A DNA stretch of 10,264 nucleotides from Paraglomus occultum. Lineage: Eukaryota > Glomeromycota > Glomeromycetes > Paraglomerales > Paraglomeraceae. The stretch is taken from the NCBI GenBank assembly GCA_910592205.1, contig CAJVPJ010001360.1, forward strand, positions 1-10,264. The letters run 5' to 3'. The position numbers were made by a program, and so were the translations under genes. Below, in pieces: positions 1 through 10,264 of this stretch (positions are counted from its first letter, which is position 1; every line of letters begins with the position of its first letter). Under the pieces are notes generated by a model. That model was not told the origin of the DNA, did no database searches, and saw only the letters and a list, made by a program, of their open reading frames with translations.

Positions 1-77
1 AATCGGGTCCCGCTCTAAACGTTCGAATTATCGGAAAATCGAATTAAAGGGGGTCGAATTATAGGCAGTTGACTGTA
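1..77. mobile_element. Terminal part of a pogo/Tigger-like DNA transposon (element continues to the left)
   Basis: Read on the minus strand from position 75, the sequence begins CAGTCAACTGCC directly after a TA dinucleotide (76-77). This is the pattern expected for pogo/Tigger-group Tc1-mariner elements, which duplicate a TA target and often begin CAG(T). Inside the terminus the octamer TCGAATTA occurs three times in the same orientation (23-30, 39-46, 54-61), about 15-16 bases apart, like a row of transposase binding sites. The GC-rich stretch at 4-14 sits just inside these. No transposase sequence lies in the window, so only an end is seen. Assignment to the pogo group rests on terminus style, not on a protein. 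Confidence 0.6.
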
Positions 78-251
78 TTTAATATTTGAATAATATAGTA
101 ATAGTAATAGTATAGTATTTTTTACTTATCCAGTCTCTTACTTGCTTTGGTTCTATGTCGAACCTGCTCGCAGTTTCTCGAATAGAGTGATGACGATAAT
201 ACTGTAACAGTAATAAATGACAATATGTTTCTCTCTTGCCCGCGAATTTGT
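78..251. other. AT-rich flank, nothing recognised
   Basis: This stretch between the transposon end and the interrupted reading frame contains short AATAGT-type microsatellite runs near 97-118. I see no coding signal, RNA gene or clear regulatory element. Confidence 0.5.
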
Positions 252-602
252 TTAGTGATACGAAAACGACCTGCGGTAGAATGCGTTACCTAAAATTACC
301 ATGGGTGTACCTCTAAAATGTGTGAGTAAAATACCCGGAGAAGGCACTGTTGTTGATGCCGGAGAAGGCACTGTTGTTGATGCCGGAGAAGGCACTGTTG
401 TTGATGCCGGAGAAGGCACTGTTGTTGGCGCCTGAGGAGGCACTGTTGTTGGCGCCTGAGGAGGCACTGTTGTTACTGTAGAGGGTGCCGGGGTACTTTA
501 GCCAGCGTCTACGGTATTTTCATATATTCCGGAAGACTTGATTATTAATTTTTCTTCTTTCCGTCGGTAATTTGATCTCTTCTTGTAACTATCGCCGTTC
601 AT
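252..602 (-). pseudogene. Interrupted Pro/Ser/Thr-rich reading frame with 8-residue repeats
   Basis: On the minus strand an ATG at 602-600 opens a frame of 34 very polar residues (MNGDSYKKRSNYRRKEEK...). A TAA at 500-498 ends it, but the same frame continues for another 81 codons to a stop at 254-252. The second part begins STPAPSTVTTV and runs through repeats of PPQAPTTV and PSPASTTV, then a non-repetitive tail ending FYRRSFSYH. The repeat period (24 bases) is a multiple of three. The plus-strand reading of the same repeats contains TGA stops, so if any strand is coding it is the minus strand. Such Pro/Thr/Ser repeats occur in mucin-like or cell-wall linkers, but there is no signal peptide or anchor here. 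It may be a pseudogene with one nonsense codon, an exon of a gene whose other exons I cannot place (CTACAG at about 479-484 on the minus strand is a usable acceptor), or chance. Confidence 0.35.
337..480 (-). repeat. 24-base minisatellite, six units
   Basis: Six tandem 24-base units share the core AGGCACTGTTGTT. Units at 337-360, 361-384 and 385-408 are identical (GGAGAAGG... GATGCC). The unit at 409-432 is a hybrid that ends GGCGCC. The units at 433-456 and 457-480 begin TGAGGAGG, and the last has a diverged end. On the minus strand each unit encodes eight residues, either A-S-T-T-V-P-S-P or A-P-T-T-V-P-P-Q. Perfect identity of three units implies recent expansion or homogenisation, and copy number is likely to vary between strains. 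Confidence 0.92.
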
Positions 603-859
603 GCTCTATTTTATGCTTCGTCCAAAAAATATATTGATCTCCTTTAAGAATTTATTTCAAACGTCTTGTTTTTGTTCGCCTGGCAAAGTTTGATTTCATC
701 GCTAATCACTTGACTAGCTATAGGGTCCTTCCAAGTCGTAGATAAGTCTTTAAAAGGTTATTGGCTTTCTCAACTTTTTAAATATGTAAATTGCTATTTG
801 CAATCAATGTACTATGCAAATAAATACATAGTTAAAAAATAATATTCTGAGAATTCTAA

Positions 860-1015
860 TCAACGCGAAAGACTTCTCTCTCTCGCGGGCGGATTTTTGG
901 CTCGGCGACGGCGGACTTGTCTCTTTCGCGGGCGCGGACGCTTGTTGTCAAATTCACATGTTTTTCTTCCATAAGCTCCTCTACTTGTCTCACCACATTT
1001 CAACTCTGAAAGCAT
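860..1015 (-). CDS. Small Arg-rich open frame, doubtful gene
   Basis: A 51-residue frame starts at ATG 1015-1013 and ends at TGA 862-860. It begins MLSELKCGETSRGAYGRK and its second half is strongly basic (KRPRPRKRQVRRRRAK...). The basic half coincides with a GC-rich patch in which a second minus frame is also open, so open length alone is weak evidence: GC-rich DNA simply lacks stops and reads as arginine. I recognise no family. It could be a fragment of a mobile-element gene or the end of an unplaced exon. Confidence 0.15.
   Translation of the reverse strand: MLSELKCGETSRGAYGRKTCEFDNKRPRPRKRQVRRRRAKNPPARERSLSR
870..937. repeat. Degenerate GC-rich direct repeat
   Basis: GACTTCTCTCTCTCGCGGGCGG at 871-892 is repeated in diverged form as GACTTGTCTCTTTCGCGGGC from 914, about 43 bases apart and separated by GC-rich sequence (CTCGGCGACGGCGG). 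This patch stands out sharply from the AT-rich surroundings. It could be part of an old transposon or a local GC-rich repeat; no terminal structure is visible. Confidence 0.5.
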
Positions 1016-1433
1016 TATCATTCTCGGCATATTATAATTGGCTTTGTCTGAGCCAAAGAATTGGCGTCTTGATCCAATTCAGCCCGAAAGACTTTCACTT
1101 TGGAGCGTATTATTTAACGTTAAATGTGAAGACAATATTTAAATCCAAATTCTGCCAGTGCCATATTTTGCTTATAAACCTAGCAGTGTAAGTGGTGATT
1201 CTTCATATTGATCAAAAGACTCATCTTAACAGATGTGCCTCATGCAAAGCAGACATCTTTAAATTTTGAGCGTGTATTGGTAGTGTGAAAGAGACTATCG
1301 TAAAGCAAGAAATATTTTCAATGCTTATAGGCTTTTCATCATCATCACGCTTGTCTAGTATATTTGCATAATCTGTTCATTTGAAATGTGCAAGATGCGT
1401 CAAAAAGTGTCCTGATACCACAAAGTCTGACCA

Positions 1434-1728
1434 ACGCGTATATGCATATTTATACCAAAAAGTAGAGATCAACAAGAACGTGTTTCCCATTTTAATTTAG
1501 CATGGCTATTCATAGCGTTTTAACAGAAGGCTCGCCTTCCTCATTGTTATATTCTAGCATAATGTCTACATAAAGTACATCGTTTGATAGCATGAATACG
1601 TGTGATTAAAATCATATTTTAGTCTCAAGTTGATGTACGTATTGATATAGGGCTTACATTCAGGGTATTATCTTGCGAGACACGCGTAATACGCGTTTAC
1701 ATTGGGCAATATGATGTGGGACACGCGT
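1434..1728. promoter_or_regulatory. Four ACGCGT (MCB-like) boxes
   Basis: The palindromic hexamer ACGCGT occurs at 1434-1439, 1682-1687, 1691-1696 and 1723-1728. Two of these sit in a 13-base direct repeat GACACGCGTAATA (1679-1691 and 1720-1732). In yeasts ACGCGT is the Mlu1 cell-cycle box bound by MBF. Here the cluster lies beyond the 3' end of the calcium pump gene and upstream of no confident gene, so a role is speculative. It could equally be a local repeat. Confidence 0.3.
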
Positions 1729-1834
1729 AATATTAAGCGTCAAATTACGATTAGCGAATCTTTTCATTAGAACACTCTCCACATTTTATAAGATTAAATG
1801 TATAATAAATTTAGCACAAGTCTACGTTCTACTC

Positions 1835-1840
1835 TTTAAT
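1835..1840 (-). terminator. Possible polyadenylation signal of the calcium pump gene
   Basis: ATTAAA on the minus strand lies 33 bases past the TAG stop of the calcium ATPase. It is the common variant of AATAAA. Fungal signals are loose, so this is only a candidate. Confidence 0.3.
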
Positions 1841-1872
1841 ATCTTGATAACTAACGAGATTTCCCTCATCGC

Positions 1873-6271
<4,399 letters not shown>

Positions 6272-6333
6272 GGCTTTTTTTTTTATTTATTTATTCTGGT
6301 CGAACCTTTTTCCGACTTGTTTTCAGTTGCGTC

Positions 6334-6341
6334 TTTTTATA
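6334..6341 (-). promoter_or_regulatory. Candidate TATA box of the calcium pump gene
   Basis: TATAAAAA on the minus strand ends about 62 bases upstream of the ATG. A start site 25-35 bases downstream would leave a short leader, whose end is A-rich (A10 followed by GCC and ATGG). In AT-rich DNA such boxes arise by chance. Confidence 0.35.
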
Positions 6342-6863
6342 CTTTTCAGTGTTCTACGAAGTCGCCAATTATCCTTCAACAAGTGTTTATTTTTTCGAGC
6401 AAATTGTTAGTTGATGTCATGAGTTTCCACCTATCGGATTTTGAATTGCCTAATATATAAATCTTTACGTAAATGCCTAAGTAAAGATGGAGTAGCACGA
6501 ACGATCTGACTAACGTTAATTTAAGTAAACCGAAATAGTTTTGATAGCATTACTCAACGAAATTCTGCCCACTTTACGTCGAATAGTTTATGGTTGTGAA
6601 TCTTATAGTATATATTAAACCATTAGAATCATTCATGTCTGCTTAAATTGCGTACAGTTGCCCGAAACAGTTTGAAATGCAGCATATTAATATGTAAGTA
6701 AAAAAGCATATTTACATCACCATACTCGGGATGATTTCAATTTATTATGAAAAAAAAATCCGATGTTTCAAACAGTTCATTTACATAATGATCGAAATTG
6801 GATTTCCAGTTTTGTTCAGAAATACTGTCCTTCAGCCAAAAATTAGCTTTAATTTACTAACGC

Positions 6864-6916
6864 CTTGTGCCACCAATTTTTTGCACATAACCGGGGATTT
6901 TGTTTGGGGTCACAAG
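6864..6916. repeat. Imperfect inverted repeat in a GC-richer island
   Basis: CTTGTGCCACCAA at 6864-6876 pairs with TTGGGGTCACAAG at 6904-6916 with two mismatches and a 27-base spacer. It could be a small hairpin, a protein-binding palindrome, or the relic of a miniature transposon. There is no clear target duplication. Confidence 0.4.
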
Positions 6917-6928
6917 ATTTGTTTGGAA

Positions 6929-6938
6929 CACGTGGCTC
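6929..6938 (+). promoter_or_regulatory. E-box overlapping a calcineurin-response-like heptamer
   Basis: CACGTG (6929-6934) overlaps GTGGCTC (6932-6938). CACGTG is the core of bHLH sites (Cbf1 or Pho4 type in yeast), and GTGGCTC matches the Crz1 response core G(T/C)GGC(T/A)C. It is about 660 bases upstream of the calcium pump start. Crz1 controls calcium pump genes in yeasts, which makes the position suggestive, but one heptamer is weak evidence. Confidence 0.2.
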
Positions 6939-7158
6939 TGGTTGGGGTTTTCATTGCACACCCCATAATCTTCGCACGAAACCGCTATCTATAGCATCTG
7001 TCAAACAGAGTATTATAGTAATGACATTTAACCATTTAAAGAATTTACCTTTTGCCATCGAATCGACACGCCGATGGTTAGCATAGAGTTTCGAACTGCT
7101 ATATCCCTTTTATCATGTTTCTCATCAAAGACTGCGTCCAATCGAGAAGCATGCAGCC

Positions 7159-7177
7159 AAAAAAAAAAAAAAAAAAA
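7159..7177. repeat. A19 homopolymer
   Basis: Nineteen consecutive A on the plus strand. I looked for a retroposed unit to its left (tRNA-like A and B boxes, a target duplication) and saw none, so it is listed only as a simple repeat. Confidence 0.9.
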
Positions 7178-7483
7178 CTTGCGAGAGGGTGTAACCTTGG
7201 ACGGTCTGCGTTAAATACTAGCTTTCGGAGCTTTTTGAGGGACCATATTCTCGACTAGACCTAAATTATAATCTTGGATATAACGAATGAGTACTTGCTT
7301 GAGCTATTAAGAGAGATCTATCAAGTACGACAATTTTATTATGAGCAAAAGACTTGTTATCAATTAACATATCATCTCCGTTTCTTACTATGAATGACTT
7401 TTCCGAATAGGTATTCATCAAAGCATTCTGCAATGCATACAAAAGAATAATATATTGAAGTTTCCAGCGGTCGGAGGCGCATG

Positions 7484-7489
7484 TTTATT
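7484..7489 (-). terminator. AATAAA polyadenylation signal of the small gene
   Basis: A perfect AATAAA on the minus strand lies 77 bases beyond the TAG stop of the 37-codon gene, a normal distance for a short 3' untranslated region. It supports transcription in that direction. Confidence 0.45.
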
Positions 7490-7566
7490 ATCGTTCAGCA
7501 ACTACGTACGCAGTCATCATGCAGTCGCCACTCAATGTCATTCGTTCTCACAGAATCACCTCCCAC

Positions 7567-7680
7567 CTATCGGATGAAGCCAATACGGTAATGCCAACGT
7601 TCTTCCGGACCTAAGCGTTTCTTCAAACGTGTGGAAATCCAGTAATCGAGCGCTTTGTATTTGCCGATCGACTTTGCCAT
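7567..7680 (-). CDS. Small basic protein of 37 residues, unrecognised
   Basis: ATG at 7680-7678, TAG at 7569-7567. The protein begins MAKSIGKYKALDYWIST and ends RWHYRIGFIR. It has ten Lys/Arg against three Asp/Glu, two Trp and three Tyr, no membrane segment and no signal peptide. Base composition is richer in GC than the flanks, and the residue mix looks like protein rather than translated AT-rich spacer. The frame stays open upstream to a TGA at 7743-7741, with another 20 codons (YVWWETLLRLCDIGH just before the Met), so the true product could start earlier or this could be an exon. A TATAAAG at 7740-7734 and an AATAAA at 7489-7484 frame it like a complete tiny gene. It is divergent from ATG3, 175 bases away. 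I cannot assign a function. Alternatives are a leader of an unplaced gene or a fortuitous frame. Confidence 0.4.
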   Translation of the reverse strand: MAKSIGKYKALDYWISTRLKKRLGPEERWHYRIGFIR

Positions 7681-7733
7681 ATGACCTATGTCGCACAGAC
7701 GCAGTAAAGTTTCCCACCAAACGTATGCACATT

Positions 7734-7740
7734 CTTTATA
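7734..7740 (-). promoter_or_regulatory. Candidate TATA box of the small gene
   Basis: TATAAAG on the minus strand sits 54-60 bases upstream of the ATG of the 37-codon frame. A start about 30 bases downstream would give a leader of roughly 25 bases. If the open frame really begins further upstream, this box would lie inside it, so the two readings are exclusive. Confidence 0.3.
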
Positions 7741-7855
7741 TCACTTGATTGTATTCCTTGATATTTGATCCTTCATCCTTTGACCAGCTACAATCTAAAT
7801 TTATACTCTACAGACAAATCATATCCTCTGTAACCATTTACGTAGCTTGCTAAAC

Positions 7856-9651
7856 ATGAACTCAGTACAGACCCTCTTCTTCGGCATTCGCGAATATCTT
7901 TCTCCCGTATTGAAAAATTCCAAGTTCAAAGAGACGGGTTGCATTACACCTGAAGAGGTTGGATAATTTGTAGGCATACTATAGCCCTCCCTTTCTGTTT
8001 GTTATGAGATCTTTAAAGAAGGTTACTTTTGTGTTCATGCGAAGGCTTATTTATGTCGTAGTTTGTAGCTGCGGGTGATTTCCTAGTGTACAAATGTCCA
8101 ACCTGGAACTGGTGAGTTGTTGTCGGACGGAATAAGGTTGGGTCGTTGACACTTTGAACGAGACATGGATTACGATTCGAGATTGTGATGTGTTGTTTGC
8201 TAGGGAGAGCGGTGAAGAAAGCAAGAGGAGAGACTATTTGCCACCAGAAAAGCAATTTCTTATTACGAGAAATGGTATTTTGTCACCAGCAGCCGACCGT
8301 TTATTCTCCGCTCATTTTTATCTCGTTTCTAACTCTCATTTCTGAATTATGTTAGTCCCATGCCTTCGACGCGTCAAGCAGATGGAATATATTGACGAAG
8401 ATGCAGAAACTCAGATAGAGACTGAAAACGGGGAAGAAGCATGGGTGGCTACCCATAGTGGTCGTGGTAAGGTGTGAGATTGAGATCGAATTTGGAATTT
8501 TTGAATGCCATAGTGCAAGTCCGTTTACTCGAAAACAATGACTGCCAATAGTTTACATATATCGTCTAATACTGCTAAATAATTTACGTATTACAATAGT
8601 AATCGTTACGACCAACATTGAAGTCATACAAGCTATCGAGGGCGAGGGCGAAGATGAAGAAGTTATTGCGAAAAGATTAAGTCAAATCAACGTGGAAGAA
8701 GCGCGTGAGAAGGAAGAAGATAATATTCCGGATATGGAAGACATTCCTGATATGGATGATATTGCTGACAATGTTGTTGAAGAAGAGGATCCGGTCAGTA
8801 ATAGGAAGATTCGATTATTTTTTTGGCATAATGATATACGCATAATTTTAATATTGACCCATTGTCATTGTTATTGATAATTGGTAATTAGGCCGCAGTA
8901 TCCGCTTCAAGCCATGTTCCATCTTCGTCTCATGATGACGGGCTAAGGTATGCTTTGTAGTATTTGCTTGCTTTTCTTTCTTTCTTTTTTTGCCTAATTT
9001 ACACATATTTTATTCATATTAATATCTCTAGTGACAAGATTCTTCAAGTACGAACGTATGATGTGTTTATTACGTATGACAAGTATTATCAAACGCCTCG
9101 TATGTGGCTTTTCGGCTATGACGAGGTATGGTTTTTCTGGGTCTAGTTTTCCACGTTTCTTTTATCTTTCCCTATATACTCTGTCTGACACCTCACGCTG
9201 CTTATCTAGCATCGTCGCCCATTAACATCAGTTCAGATATTCGAAGATGTCTCTCAAGACTATGCCAAGAAGACAGTAACCATCGAGACGCATCCTCACC
9301 TAAACATGTCCCTGGCGAGCATTCATCCATGTCGACATGCACAAGTAATGAAGAAGATTATCGAAAAGATGAACGATGAGAGCATCAAGAAATTCGAAAA
9401 ATATCAAGCGCAGTTGCCAGCTTCGAGCGGCGTTAACACTCCAGGAAACGGCAACGGCGCGTCACAAGCTGAGCAAGCACAAGTTAGAGTTGATCAGTAA
9501 GTAACATGGATGTCTAGGATGTTGAAAACGATGCGCATTGTCTGCTGTGTTATTAATACTTTTTCTTTTTTGTAGGTATTTGATTATATTTTTGAAGTTT
9601 ATGTCTTCAGTTGTTCCTACAATCGATTACGATCACACCATAAGTGCATAA
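7856..9651 (+). CDS. ATG3: Atg3, E2-like enzyme of Atg8 lipidation (autophagy), 9 exons
   Basis: Atg3 receives Atg8 from Atg7 as a thioester and transfers it to phosphatidylethanolamine on the growing autophagosome membrane. Exons: 7856-7957, 8062-8111, 8204-8274, 8356-8466, 8600-8793, 8892-8947, 9032-9125, 9210-9496, 9576-9651. All phases join, giving 346 residues, within the family range (about 310-350). The N-terminus ([20 protein letters not shown]) is the membrane-binding amphipathic helix, followed by [17 protein letters not shown] and the [11 protein letters not shown] core. Residues about 125-176 form an acidic flexible region with an IPDM repeat, the expected Atg7-contact zone. [23 protein letters not shown] precedes the catalytic HPC motif, with Cys267. 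A Gly/Asn/Ala-rich linker follows the KKIIEKMND helix, and the end is YLIIFLKF...[11 protein letters not shown]. The start matches the family N-terminus exactly. Uncertain points are the acceptor of intron 4 (8599, or in-frame alternatives at 8623 and 8632) and the GTTGGA donor of intron 1. Confidence 0.96.
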
Positions 9652-10101
9652 CCATCGCTCCCGAACAGTGTATCTAGATAACAGCACAGCTACATAGAAC
9701 TTTCTGGATGCTATATACCCCGTGATAATTTATCTATTCCCTATATCTTCAACTTTGTTGCTCATCTCTTTTATAATTAGACGGGATTCTCGTAGGGGAG
9801 AGACCGATTGACTATACAAACAAATGACAGACCTTTATTGCAATATTACAAATTTCATATAATAAACAGAATATTTGAACTGTATTCGCTTAACATCTTC
9901 CACTTCGTGACCATAGCAAGATAATGGTACTGATATTTGCGTAATGTTATAATTTTGCATCTGTCCAACCGTTGTGTCATAATATCGAAAGAAACGTCAC
10001 CCGAGTTTATTGCGATTAGGGTTGATCGAGAGGCGCCCGCAAGTTGTCAAACGGTTTGACATAATTCCTTTATTGGTAATCCGTATCCGCATAATACGTA
10101 A
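9652..10101. other. ATG3 3' flank, no gene seen
   Basis: AT-rich sequence holding the ATG3 3' untranslated region and then spacer. A perfect palindrome GTCAAACGGTTTGAC (10046-10060, seven-base arms) lies near the transposon end that follows; it may be a binding site or chance. I see no coding frame of note. Confidence 0.55.
9861..9866 (+). terminator. ATG3: Candidate polyadenylation signal of ATG3
   Basis: AATAAA on the plus strand, 210 bases past the ATG3 stop, in AT-rich sequence. It is the first perfect hexamer I see after the stop. The 3' untranslated length it implies is ordinary for fungi. Confidence 0.4.
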
Positions 10102-10264
10102 TACACAGTGAAACTCGATAAGTCGGCCAACTGGGTTTGACCTCTAATGGCCGACTTATCGAGAAAACCGACTTATCGAGAATCACGTGATTAAGTCTTT
10201 TAATTAATCCTTTTTATTTTAATAATAATAATATTCTTATTAATCACATCGTAATTGTAAAATA
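10102..10264. mobile_element. Left end of a second pogo/Tigger-like DNA transposon (continues beyond the window)
   Basis: After a TA at 10102-10103 the sequence reads CACAGTGAAACTCGATAAG, the CAGT-type terminus of pogo-group elements. CTCGATAAGTCGGCC (10114-10128) is repeated as a perfect inverted copy GGCCGACTTATCGAG (10149-10163) and again as CCGACTTATCGAG (10168-10180), a set of subterminal sites in both orientations that could also fold as a 15-base-pair hairpin with a 20-base loop. The palindrome AATCACGTGATT (10181-10192) follows. The repeats differ from those at the left end of the window, so this is a different family. Whether the first base is 10104 or 10106 is unclear. No transposase is in view. 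Confidence 0.6.
10114..10180. repeat. Subterminal 13-15 base repeats in inverted and direct orientation
   Basis: Three copies of CTCGATAAGTCGG: one forward (10114-10126) and two reversed (10151-10163 and 10168-10180). The first pair extends to 15 bases of perfect inverted repeat. They are likely to be transposase-binding sites of the element at the right edge. Confidence 0.85.

Larger units (their letters stand above)
603..1872. other. Intergenic region with no confident gene
   Basis: About 1.27 kb separates the interrupted frame from the 3' end of the calcium pump gene. It is AT-rich except for a GC-rich patch at 868-940. On the minus strand a short open stretch at about 1025-1120 (reading ...KVFRAELDQDANSLAQTK...) is followed a few bases later, in another frame, by a 51-codon Arg-rich frame; this may be decayed coding sequence. 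A cluster of ACGCGT boxes lies at 1434-1728. The 77-codon plus-strand frame at 958-1191 has no recognisable features and I do not call it a gene. Confidence 0.5.
6272..7483. other. Divergent intergenic region between the calcium pump and the small gene
   Basis: About 1.2 kb contains the pump promoter and no confident gene. A GC-richer island at 6860-6975 holds an imperfect inverted repeat, CTTGTGCCACCAA (6864-6876) against TTGGGGTCACAAG (6904-6916), matching at 11 of 13 positions. Next to it is CACGTGGCTC (6929-6938), an E-box overlapping a GTGGCTC calcineurin-response-like heptamer. A19 lies at 7159-7177. Two plus-strand frames across 6731-7086 overlap each other and show no family features, so I do not call them. 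Confidence 0.5.

Noticed and set aside
337-480. CRISPR array
   Set aside because: The units are contiguous with no spacers, the period is 24 bases in coding phase, and the genome is clearly eukaryotic.
958-1191. Plus-strand 77-codon frame rich in Phe and Leu
   Set aside because: Its composition is that of translated AT-rich DNA, and there is no signal or domain beyond general hydrophobicity.
6731-7086. Two overlapping plus-strand frames (87 and 73 codons)
   Set aside because: They overlap in different phases across AT-rich spacer with a GC-richer island and show no recognisable domain or gene signals.
7081-7177. Retroposed SINE ending in the A19 run
   Set aside because: No tRNA-like A or B box pair, no target duplication and no second copy in the window.
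8013-8255. Minus-strand 80-codon frame
   Set aside because: It is antisense to ATG3 exons 2 and 3, which join perfectly into the family core on the plus strand.

Overview
The window reads as nuclear DNA of a filamentous fungus. The background is AT-rich, and the two main genes are densely interrupted by short GT-AG introns (70 to 214 bases) and flanked by ends of pogo/Tigger-type DNA transposons. The AT-richness, many short introns, fungal-type proteins and this transposon style fit an early-diverging fungus. An arbuscular mycorrhizal fungus (Glomeromycotina, Rhizophagus-like) is my best guess, but this is inference. No prokaryotic signals are present.

Layout. 1-77: one end of a pogo-like transposon, cut by the window edge. 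252-602 (minus): a reading frame with one in-frame TAA and a 24-base coding minisatellite (Pro/Ser/Thr-rich), probably a relic or an exon fragment. 603-1872: mostly empty, with a GC-rich patch holding a small Arg-rich frame and four ACGCGT boxes. 1873-6271 (minus): a complete 14-exon gene for a SERCA-type P2A calcium ATPase, 997 residues as reconstructed. 6272-7855: a divergent intergenic region with a compact, unrecognised small gene (37 residues, minus, 7567-7680) bracketed by a TATA box and an AATAAA signal. 7856-9651 (plus): a complete 9-exon ATG3 gene (autophagy E2-like enzyme, 346 residues). 9652-10101: ATG3 3' flank. 10102-10264: the start of a second, different pogo-like transposon running off the window.

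Function. SERCA pumps cytosolic Ca2+ into the ER. ATG3 transfers Atg8 to phosphatidylethanolamine for autophagosome growth. The two genes are transcribed divergently about 1.6 kb apart. ER calcium and autophagy are linked in general cell biology, but nothing here proves co-regulation. Splice sites were chosen by GT/AG rules, phase continuity and protein family continuity, so all exon borders are predictions.

I found no striking new multi-gene system. The best candidates for novelty are the small gene at 7567-7680, a possible alternative C-terminus of the SERCA, and the interrupted repeat-bearing frame at the left.
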